NCBI RefSeq assembly: GCF_000340215.1
Contig: NW_006921533.1
Location: forward strand, 3,088,273-3,152,272
Source: Pseudocercospora fijiensis CIRAD86
Lineage: Eukaryota > Ascomycota > Dothideomycetes > Mycosphaerellales > Mycosphaerellaceae
DNA: 64,000 nt
Direction of reading: 5' to 3'
Part shown: piece after piece, positions 55,128 through 64,000 of the stretch
Numbering within the stretch: the stretch's first letter is position 1
How the letters are laid out: the number at the start of each line of letters is the position of its first letter
Notes under the pieces: model-generated
Seen by the model: only the letters and a program-made list of their open reading frames with translations
Told to the model about the DNA's origin: nothing
Databases searched by the model: none
Translations under genes and position numbers: made by a program

Positions 55128-55158
55128 TCCTAATGCTACCCCCGGGGTATTATTAGGA
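55128..55158 (-). repeat. Near-palindrome copy 4 (end of pol)
   Basis: On the minus strand TCCTAATAATACCCCGGGGG followed by TAGCATTAGGA. It is the longest copy, with complementary arms out to TCCTAAT/ATTAGGA. Confidence 0.85.
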
Positions 55159-58100
55159 AAATACGCCTCGTACAGTTCTATCTAAGGAAACAAGAGCGAA
55201 GGAATAAAGTTATAGTAACATCAATCGAAGGTAAAGGCAAAAGCAAAAGACAATAACAGGATAAACTAAAAGCAACAAACGAGAGTATAAACATTAGTAG
55301 GAATAGACAACAGGTAAGGACTAAAGGTATAGGGCGGTACTGCATTAACAGCGCGGAGAACGATCGATAAGGGTAAGGAAGCAACGCAGCAGAGGCAGAC
55401 AGAGGCAAGGAAGAGCAAGCAATTATTCAGTCTCGGGGTCGTCTAGCTATAATTCTAGGCGGTCTTTATCGCTAGACTAGTTAGGTTCCTCGGAGTTAGA
55501 GTTAGATAGCTAGAAGTCCAGTTCACTATTAGAATCGGAATCAACATCGGAAACGCTCTATATATAGTTAATCCGCATATAACCCTCCCTTTGTTCTTAA
55601 GTTATTCCTAATAGCTTACTAAGAGGAATCTAGGGATAGGCATAGTTCTTAGGCAGAATAGGATCTATAATAGCGGTAGGATCCTCCTCCCGATAGGTAT
55701 CTAAGGACGGTAGAGGGTCTATAGAGGCACTAACTTCCTCCTCGGTCGGCGGAGGGCGGGCAGGTTCGCGTAACTCAACGATCTTCTTTAGATTGGCCCG
55801 AGGGTAAGAGTGCTTCAAGGTAGCACTATCTAGCTCCTAAAGAAGGTATGCGGAACCCGAGTGAAGGACCTCCTTTACTCTATAAGGACCCTTCCACTTA
55901 AAGGCTAGCTTATAGGAGTAACTATACTCTAGTTCGGACCGGTATAGAAGGACTATATCGCTAACCTTTAGAGGTTCCCAATCAACAGCATTATAGTTAT
56001 TAAAATACTGCTTAGCTTCCTCCCGAAGGCGACGTTGTCGAGCAAGACCCTCCTAAGAAGTCGTAGTTATATCCTTAAGAGCCTTAGCCCGTAGGGCAAG
56101 AAGATCTGCCCTAGTACGAACAGACCCCTAATCGTAAACGCCGTACGTGCGGTAGGACAATTCAATAGGAAGAACGGCGTCCCTCCCAATTATAAGTTCC
56201 GCTAGTGTAAGTCTAGTCGTATCGATAATAGTGGTTCGGTCCGCCTAGAGAAGGGCTAGGACGCGGGTAGAAATAGGAACTAATCTGTCGCTACTATTAG
56301 TTATCTTAGACAGGGCATCAATTAACGACCGATAGCCGCGCTTAACAATAGCATTCGACTAGGGATAGTACGGGGAGATGCGAACGTTCTTGGCCCCGTA
56401 CGAAACAAGTAGCGCTTAAACCTCCTTAGCTATATTGTTCGTAGCGTTATCTAAGATAATCTCGTAAGGTGTTCCCTAGCGGCAAAACAGATCCTTGAAC
56501 AGGAAGGTAGCTATATTACGGGCATTAATAGCACCGCAACCCTTATAGAAATGATAGGCCTCCGGCTATCGAGAAAGACCCTCTCGAATAACATATAGGC
56601 TATTGTTGTAGCTAAGATAGACCCTATCGCTATACTACCGCTCCCTAACTAACTAGGCAGTAGGGATACGCAGCTCTCCTAGACGCCGGTAGCTATTCCT
56701 AAAGTTGCACTTAGGACAGCTCTTATAGTAGCGGGAGACATTAGCCTATACGCCGTCCTACTAGTAGCGTCGACGAAGGACATCGAAGGTGCCCTCCGCC
56801 GCCCGATAGCCGAGCTTATCGTAAACGGAACGAAGGATTTCTTATCGGGCTGCTAGATCGTTAATAATACGCTAGAGCGGTATATTAACTATAGCCTATC
56901 GCTAAAGGATGCGATCCTTAATAAGGAACCTCCGAGAATAGCGAATAATACGACGGTATTAACTCTTTAATAGACCGGGAGCTCTCTTCGTATAGGTAAG
57001 GAAGTAGGCGATGTTATAGGAGTCGTCGGAGTAGACCCTATTAAGGATATTATCCCTGCCTAGTTCGCCCGCCTTAGCATCGTCCTAGCCCTCGTCGTTA
57101 GTAGTAGGGTCTTCGTTAGGTTAGTTACTAGGTTAGTCGTCGGCAGTAGGCCTAGTAATTACCGGCATAGCATTAATACAGAAGGTAGTAAAGAAGGTGC
57201 GGTTAATAACCGCGTCGATATCCTCTTCTTCTATTATCTCGGCGATGTCCTCTTCTATAGCAGGCCTTCTAGAAAGGCTATCCGGCCTAGTATACTTCTT
57301 ACTAGGAACATAGAAGACGTCGAAATCAAATAAATAGATCTAGGCAACCTACCGAGCTATCGTAGAGTTAGGCAGGTCGGAGGCTATACAGTTAAGTTAA
57401 TAGACTAGCGTCTAAGCGTCGACTTCTAGGCGAAAGAACACTCTAAAGAGCTAAGGTCGGAACTTCTTAAGAGCCTTATAGATACTAAGGCACTCTCGCT
57501 TACTAGCATTGTATCGGGCTTCGATAGGTTTCTATAGACCGGACTCGTACCGGATAGAGTAACGTAAGGAGGGCTCCTTACGATTACACTATATTAGTAT
57601 CTCGCCGTAGCCTTCCCCGCTCGAGTCGATAGCAACAATTAGTAGACCTACGCCTTCCGAGTAGTTAATAGAGGTAAGCGTAGGCGCGCTAACAAGCGCC
57701 TTAGTAACCTTGTCCTTAGCGGCTTAGTAAACGGAGGTCTATACAAACTCTGTATCCTTCTTAAGTAAGGCGTATAGAGGCTTATATACTAACGTAAAGT
57801 TTTCGACCTAGATGCGGAAGTAGGAGACTACTCTAAGCCAGATCCGGACATCTTTCTAACAGGTAGGGTCTAGCTAGGAAACAATCTTTAGGACCCGTGC
57901 ATTGTTAGGATAGCGGCCGTTCTTATTAGTCACAAACCCGATAATGTTTATTCGTTTGTATAGGAGCTAAAGCTTCTCCCTATATACCGTTAGGTTGGCT
58001 CGCTCTAGGTCGTAGAGGACACTATCGAGGTTCTAAATATGTTCGAGAAAGAACCTACGGATGCTAGGCTCTACTTCTTCATTATCGTACCTAGTTTTAG

Positions 58101-59138
58101 GGCCCTTGATGCCGATGTCGTCGAGGAAAGGCATCGCTATATAGGAGATATAGGCCGCGAGGACTTAGTTTATAATGCGAACAAACTAGGCTACGGAGTT
58201 GGTTGCCCCTTAGGGAAGGGTAGTTTGTCTATATAGCCTAAGAGGTGTCTCGAAACTAGTAAGGTCCCGGCTGTTAGGGTAGAGAGGTATCTAGTCGTAG
58301 CCCGAGAACACATCAACTAGCGAGGCTACTACACAGTTAGCAAAGGCTTCTAAGAACCTATTAGTCTCCGGAGGAAGATTAGCATCTCTGATCGTAACTG
58401 TATTAAACCTCTGTATAGCGTTAATTAGCCGATACTTCTTTAGCTCCCTAGGGGCTGTCTTCTTCTAAACTAGGAAGTATAGATTGCGATACGAGGCATA
58501 GGAAGGCTCTAAGGTGCCAGCCTTTATACGCTGCCGTATTATGTCCTTAACTACACCTCTTAGGCTTAGGTTTAGCTTGAACCCTAGGTAAGCCTAAGGC
58601 TTATACTCGATCGTTCGGATCCTCTATAGAGGGGCAACCTCCGGGTTAATCCTATCTAGATACGTGAAGTTATATGCTAATACGGCTTCGCGGTCGTATA
58701 GAAGCTCGTATAGCAAATCTAGTTCAAGATCCGAAAGCTCGATACTAGGTTTAATGTTCGCTAGTCTCTCCGGCGTTAGCCTCGATCCCCTAGGAATAGC
58801 GGAGAACTTTTTAGTAATATACCTCTAGTCGTATAGACCATCCCTAGGTGTCAATATCGCTTCGCGGTTAAGGCACTTTTATCGCTAGTTAGGATTTCCG
58901 CTAGGATTAGACCTATCGGTTATGTGCACGCTGCCTTTTACGGGCTTGATCTTGTTAGCTACCCTCTTGTATAGGATATATACACTAACCGCTCGTGATA
59001 CCCGAGCCCTCTCTCTTTAACGTTAGGCCCGGAGATTAGCGCAATAGAACAGCGCGTAAACTTCATTAGAAGTCTCCTTAAGTCGGTAGGTATACAGCTA
59101 GTAATCCTGATTTATGATTCCGGCGAAAACGTTGGATT
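55159..59138 (-). mobile_element. Gypsy pol: RT, RNase H, integrase (decayed)
   Basis: On the minus strand, RT blocks include LKKYRLINAIQRFNTVTIRD, SLVDVFSGYD (about 58,320) and a catalytic FLDDIGIKGPKTRY (about 58,110-58,070) that still has both Asp residues. RNase H follows (about 57,700-57,200). Integrase follows with zinc-binding KSCPKC (about 56,720) and a core block ILDNATNN (about 56,450). The C-terminal integrase part (LAFKWKGPYRVKEVLHSGSAY) and a tail (LKHSYPRANLKKIVELREPA) end near 55,580. RT before integrase defines Gypsy/Ty3. Stops are frequent and mostly TAG. Confidence 0.82.
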
Positions 59139-59166
59139 CCTAATAACACCCCCGGGGTAGCATTAG
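59139..59166 (-). repeat. Near-palindrome copy 5 (between protease and RT parts)
   Basis: On the minus strand CTAATGCTACCCCGGGGG followed by TGTTATTAGG. It lies upstream of the RT-coding part, in the element's sense orientation. Confidence 0.85.
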
Positions 59167-60720
59167 CTCGGCGCTCTAATTAGCCAGTTCGGATTCGGGC
59201 TCGGGTGGATCCGCTTCCGGCGGCGATGCCTGCGACAGCATTATTACCGAGATTCGTATACTAGGTAGTCGTTGCACTGTTATGCTCGCTATTGCTTCGA
59301 GCATTCGTCTCCTTAGTATAGAGCCTAGAAACTAGCCTTGTCGTACGGAGCGGCGTATCTCTAGATATAACCTATTTAAGCTACATTGACTTATAGCGCA
59401 GATTGCCGGTCTTACAACCGCGCTATAGCGTTTCCCGAAGAGCGCTTAGAAGCAGCAAGGATATCCTCGTAGGACTTGTAGCTAGTGTTTCCGATATAAC
59501 TAGTAAATACGACTCGGTTGCCCTTCTAGTTAGCGATAGTTCCTTCCTAGGAGCTATCGTCGCAGTTGCGCTAGACACCCCGGGTTATACGAGACTATAG
59601 ACGACCTAGAATAATTGGCGTGTTCGGATCGGCGGCAATCTAGAAGGTAAAGGAAAAGCATATGCCGAAAGCGTCTACTATAACATTGTAGTAGGCACCT
59701 ACTAGCGCAACCTCCCTATTTACTCCCTATATACTAAGGGAAATATCTCTGTTTATTAGCAGTCGGAGCTGTTTAGCCTAGCGCTCACTTATAATAAGTA
59801 ACTCTAAGCTATTATTAAGTATTGCTAGCAACTGCTAACTATAGCTTCCGATAGTGACTTAAATATAGATAGCAGGAACAACGGTAAAGGAACGGGTAAC
59901 TACGGAAAGGTCTATATTATTAGGGATAGAGTAAAGTTCCTTAGGTCGAGGAGGTCCTACTCGACCGATTTGTTAGCTAGTAAATCGGACAGCCTTAATA
60001 GAAACTAAAACCGAAGCAGAGTCGGCATTATTATCATCCCCTCGGCCTATCTCCTCAATCCCCTCTTCGTTAGCATTATCGATAGTCTCCTAGCTCTCGT
60101 AGGTTACTAATTCGCCTTCTACTAACTCCTAGGCCCCTAAAAATTTAGGAAGGAACTATAGGGAAGAGACGTCGATATAGTCCTCTCGCCCCTATTTGCG
60201 TCGGAGGGCTACAAGGTCTTTTATAAAGGTAGCATCGTTAGGAATCCGGCTCTAGAACAGGTTAGTAGGCAAACCGTATGCTAGAAGCTCCCCTATAGAC
60301 ACGTTAGACTTGAGGTCTAGGAACTATAAAGCCTAGAAGAGAGCATTTGCCTTTGTATCGTAAGAGTTAGTAGGCCCGGCACTATACTTCTTTATATACC
60401 TATTAAAGCGAAAGCTCTTTAGGTCGGCTGACTTTCGCTTATAGGCCGGCGGGTTAGCTAGGCCTAGGGTACTACTAATATCGGTAGCAACATCCTCTAT
60501 ATCGATATCGGGAGTCTCTAGGACCTCCGGAGTAGCTGTACTAGCTCGGGTTGCACGGTCTTTAGCTGTCTAGAGTGTCTTAGTCTTGGCGACTAATTCT
60601 CGCTGTTTCTTAGCCTTATTAGCTGCCTGCTTCTTAAGTATCTTAGTAGGGGCTGCCGCACTAGGGCGGGTAGGGTTCTACGGGCTCTTGCCCTTGCCCT
60701 AGGACTAGGTTTAGGACGAC
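59167..60720 (-). mobile_element. Gypsy gag-C/protease part (decayed)
   Basis: On the minus strand, a basic and Ala-rich linker is followed by a conserved block (KSFRFNRYIKKYS, LDLKSNVSIGELLAYGLPTN) and a retropepsin-like stretch (about 59,950-59,560): VVTRSFTVVPAIYI, AILNNSLELLII in place of the DSG active site, and IILGRL. The active-site Asp appears to have become Asn. The segment matches the reverse complement of 63,342-64,000 over its first 660 bp. Confidence 0.7.
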
Positions 60721-62377
60721 TAAGTTTAGGACCTTGTAGTAGCGTAGACATCTACACTGTTCTTAGTAACCGTGTAAACATTAGTAACTGCGTCCGGGTC
60801 CTAAGACACAAAGTTGACTTTGATAGGCTTAGTAGTACCGTTACTGCTTCGCTCCTTAACCTGTTTTGCCCTAACCTTCTAAGTCTCTCGTTTAGCAATA
60901 GCGGCGAGGGTACTGTTCCTAGTATCCTTAAACTCGATCTTGCTACTATACTTCTTCTCTAGAAGACTCCTAAGTTAAGGCAGCTTCGGGGCTCTGCGAT
61001 CCTACTCGAAGTTAATCTTGTCGCCGGTGTCGGTATAGTAGAACCGACTATTTACTTATATAACGAGCTTCCTTTTAAGAAGCTCCTTCTAGATAGGGCA
61101 GTCTAATTGAACATGTTTGAAACCGCCGCACATCTAGCACTTGCTATCTAAGTCCGAATAGATCTTCCGTATAGCGTAGACGTTAACTAAAGAGGCCTTA
61201 GGGTAGTTGGGATCGGAGACCTAGTAGACTAGTAGCACATCCTTTAGTATGCTAGCATTAAGGACCTCCCTAACTCGCTATAGTGCTTTCGTATTAAGGT
61301 TAAGCTAGGCTAGGGATTCAGCTAAGTCTGCAACGTCCTAAGAATGCTTAGTAATAGTAGGAGTTACGGTACTAGGACTACTTTGCGATTTAGGAAGAAA
61401 CTTAGGCCCTCTAGTTCCCGAGGTATCGTTCCTTACCTAGGCTAGGTTATTCCGGTCCTCGCCGTAAATAAACTTCTTTGCGTCGGCGGAGCTGTTAATG
61501 TCGTCCTTAATAGCCTCTAGGACCTCTTTATACTTCCTAAAGATCTCGGGATTGGCTTCGCTAAGCTTGTAGCGACGGAAGACACGCTTAGCCGTAGACT
61601 ACGGCAACCCTTTAAGGAGCAGCCTCGTTCTCTAAGAATTCTCGAGGTCCTACTAGTCGATGCCGTCCGCTAACTTAATAAACTCGCGGACGTACTCCTT
61701 TAGGTCGTTATCTTCGGTGCGCCTCTCTGTATAGAGGTTCTTAAGCTACGTACGACTGCCTTTAATACGACGGCTATCGCGATCCCGATACTCCCTTATA
61801 AAGGCCTACTTAAAGACCTCCTAGTCGGCATTAGACTTGTCGTCCTTTTCTAGGTAGCTAACTAGGGTTCTAAGGGTTCGGTAAAGCTTAGTAATAGTAG
61901 TCCTCGTAAGGGACCGGACCTTGTACTAGTCCGACTCCTCTTCGAGTCCGTACTCGGCTAAGTTGTCCTTAAAGCGTTCTACGTGCGCCGTAGCGTTCTA
62001 CCCTTCGAATAGAGGGTTCCTACTGCTTCCTAGCTCTAGCGGGCGACGCCTGTTCTAACGGAGAAGGTTAGTTTGCCCTTAAATTATCTTTATAACGACA
62101 TTATAGAGGGCCTCGGGCGTAGAAGGCTCGATAGCCCCTAGTTCGATAGCGCTTATAATAACTAGTCGTCGCCTAATTTCTTCGTTAATAGGGTCCGGTA
62201 GGTTATCAGATTCCGAAGATTCCGCTAATTCGTAATGCTCGCTTTCGCTAGAGCTTATTCGATTGTTATAAAGTAGTTGAAATGAAATGCTATAGGAAAG
62301 TGTTTTTAGTGTATATTGTAGGTTTGGTTTGTTTCGATATTGCTATGCGAGAGAATAGTGTGCTAGGCTGTTTTCTT
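60721..62377 (-). mobile_element. Gypsy leader and gag, minus-strand copy
   Basis: It is the reverse complement of 49,400-51,066 over nearly its full length, with the same capsid-like and knuckle-remnant segments. Differences between the two copies are mostly C/T and G/A transitions. It follows the 5' LTR (62,382-63,341) in the element's direction. Confidence 0.82.
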
Positions 62378-62404
62378 CTAATATTACCCCCGGGGTAGCA
62401 TTAG
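62378..62404 (-). repeat. Near-palindrome copy 6 (LTR/leader junction)
   Basis: On the minus strand CTAATGCTACCCCGGGGG followed by TAATATTAG. It spans the 3' end of the 5' LTR and the start of the leader, as copy 1 does in the other element. Confidence 0.85.
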
Positions 62405-63341
62405 AGTTTAGCCTTCTAGGGGTCGCCTAGACACCCCTAGGAGCTGAGTTTAGTATTAGACGAAAGCCGCTCGGAGGGAGAGGCTGCAATCTCTATTTAT
62501 ACCTAGATCCTAGAAACTAGCTCGTATCTCCTTTAGCTAGGCGGGGGGGGGCGGGGACCTTCTTTTTCTAGTAGAAGGCTAAGCACTGTCCGAACGAGGC
62601 AGCGAATCCCGAAACAATCTACCCGGTTAATAGGGGAACTGTCTAGGCATCCGACCTGCAATCTAGAAATTGCTATCGTATAGATAGTCTTAGCAAACTA
62701 AGCAAGGCCGATAGGTAATTAGTCTATCTCCTCCTTAGGCGTGCGGTAGCTTATCTCGAGCAAGCGGTACTAAATAGGTCTTCGACCCGGAGCCGAGTCC
62801 TTAGAAGCTAGCTATAGTTATAGACTAGGCCCTAAGCTGTAACAGTCCTAAGGGTTTGCAGCTTTTCGGGGTTAAAGCGATGCCCTCGTTAAGAGGTTTC
62901 TCTGCTTATCGTAACGGCCCCTTAAGATACTTCGGTATCGTCCGTATCGTAGGCTCTTGTCGTGCCCTCGCTTCGGTTATAGCTATTCGTGCCTAGAGAC
63001 TACCTTCAACATACCCGAACCTGTTAGATATAAAGAGATAGCCCTACCTTCGGCTCTAATAAAGGACGGAAACTAACACTACTACTACTACTCGTAGCAA
63101 TAGTACAGGCTACTAAGGGTAATATAACCTATAGCAATATAGGCAGCTATATTTAGCAAGATAGGATAACGAGACTGTCGCTTAGGCTAATAACTAGAGC
63201 CCTACAATATAGGCATTGTAGAAATGTAATATAAACAATATACTATACGAGGTTGATAATCTGTCTACTCTGCAGAAGGAGGCCTCTTATATAGGCTCAA
63301 AACTAGCCTATAGGTGTAGGGCCGGTTACTAGCCAATAACA
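62382..63341 (-). mobile_element. Gypsy 5' LTR of the inserted minus-strand element (960 bp)
   Basis: Its termini are TAACA at 63,337-63,341 and a RIP-altered TATTA (expected TGTTA) at 62,382 on the plus strand. It aligns end to end with the reverse complement of 48,433-49,394. The plus-strand gag sequence of the interrupted copy resumes directly at 63,342. Confidence 0.88.
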
Positions 63342-64000
63342 GTCTTAGACCTAGTCCTAAAGCAAGGGCAAGAGCCCTTAGAACCCTACTCGCCCTAGTG
63401 CAGCAGCCCCTACTAGGGTACTAAAGAACAAGGCGGCCGACAAGGCTAAGCAATAGCGAGAGTTAACCGCTAAAACTAAGACTCTCTAGACAGCTATAGA
63501 CCGCGCTACCCGATCTAGTACCGTACCTAGCACCGCCCCTAGTACCCTACCTATAGAAAGCCTAGTCGTCCTAGAGACTCTAGAGGTCGATATAGAGGAT
63601 GTTACTACCGACATTAGTAGTACCCTAGGCCTAGCTAACCTACCTGCCTACAAACGGAAGTTATCCGACCTAAAGAGCTTTCGCTTTAATAGGTATATGA
63701 AAAAGTATAGTACTAGCCTAGCTAACTCCTTAGACACAAAGGCAAACGCTCTCTTCTAGGCTTTATAGTTCCTAGACCTTAAGTCTAATGTGTCTATAGG
63801 AGAGCTACTAGCATACGGTTTGCCTACTAACCTATTCTAGAGCCGAATCCCTAACGATACTACCTTTATAAAAGACCTCGCTGCCCTCCGAAGGAAATAG
63901 GGACGAGAAGACTATATCGACGTCTCTTCCCTATAGTTCCTTCCTAAATTTTTAGGTGCCTAAGAGTTAGTAGAAGGCGAATCGGTAACCTACGAGAACT
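63342..64000 (+). mobile_element. Continuation of the split plus-strand Gypsy copy (gag-C/protease part)
   Basis: It is the reverse complement of about 60,060-60,718 (same LDLKSNVSIGELLAYGLPTN block, KSFRFNRYMKKYS). It takes up the gag frame within about 20-30 bp of where the left half stops at about 51,066. It runs off the window edge, so the rest of this copy lies to the right. Confidence 0.8.

Noticed and set aside
58039..58236. Plus-strand open frame of 65 codons in the Gypsy pol region
   Set aside because: It is antisense to the RT catalytic box segment (FLDD), which is the real coding strand; no separate product is indicated.
42690..64000. A non-standard genetic code or TAG readthrough in the repeat block, since almost all internal stops are TAG
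   Set aside because: Neighbouring single-copy genes use the standard code with no internal TAG. Copy-to-copy comparison shows CpA-to-TpA changes creating TpA throughout, including non-coding LTRs, so RIP explains the bias more simply.
1..64000. CRISPR arrays, rRNA genes or tRNA genes
   Set aside because: A read-through by eye found no regularly spaced direct repeats, no rRNA-like segment and no convincing tRNA box A/box B pair; a tRNA scan would be needed to exclude the latter fully.

Overview
The window looks like nuclear DNA of a filamentous ascomycete, most likely a Dothideomycete of the Mycosphaerella type. This is inferred from short introns (about 50-180 nt, GT-AG, often with CTAAC/CTGAC-like branch sites), a fungal-only gene (elongation factor 3), fungal gene families (MSS51, PR-1-like, laccase, GPI wall protein) and transposons with CpA-to-TpA decay typical of repeat-induced point mutation (RIP). 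I cannot name the species.

Layout: 1-470 is the end of a RIP-decayed LTR fragment and degenerate DNA. From about 480 to 42,690 runs a gene island: CTU2, a small secreted protein, a laccase, MSS51 sharing a promoter with RSE1/SF3B3, two hypothetical/F-box-like genes, EF-3, a short RING/IBR protein, a hypothetical, a mitochondrial thioredoxin-fold protein, a Cys-rich hypothetical, an acidic-tailed protein, a methyltransferase, an MME1-like mitochondrial carrier, a SAP/HeH-like membrane protein, a PR-1-like secreted protein, a decayed F-box gene, a BCS1-type AAA ATPase, an acetyl-CoA transporter and a GPI-anchored wall protein. The last 4 kb before the repeats is gene-poor and holds a cyclase pseudogene and the truncated first exon of a sugar transporter.

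From about 42,690 to the end everything is transposon. A RIP-killed Copia element (42.7-47.6 kb) is followed by a nested Gypsy complex. A plus-strand Gypsy copy (LTR 48,433-49,394, gag to 51,071, resuming at 63,342) is split by a 12.3-kb minus-strand element of the same family (51,072-63,341). In its own direction that inserted element reads: LTR, gag, protease, RT/RNase H/integrase, spacer, an unidentified 912-codon frame, truncated LTR.

The most unusual observations are this extra long frame, kept open in one frame across 2.7 kb except for in-frame stop codons, and a roughly 30-bp near-palindrome (core TACCCCGGGGGT in the element's sense direction) that recurs at module boundaries in the Gypsy complex, always in the same orientation relative to its element. 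The single-copy genes are mostly housekeeping (tRNA thiolation, splicing, translation elongation, mitochondrial assembly and transport) mixed with secreted and wall proteins; no biosynthetic cluster is apparent. Exon coordinates were worked out by hand from splice signals and reading frame, without transcript data.
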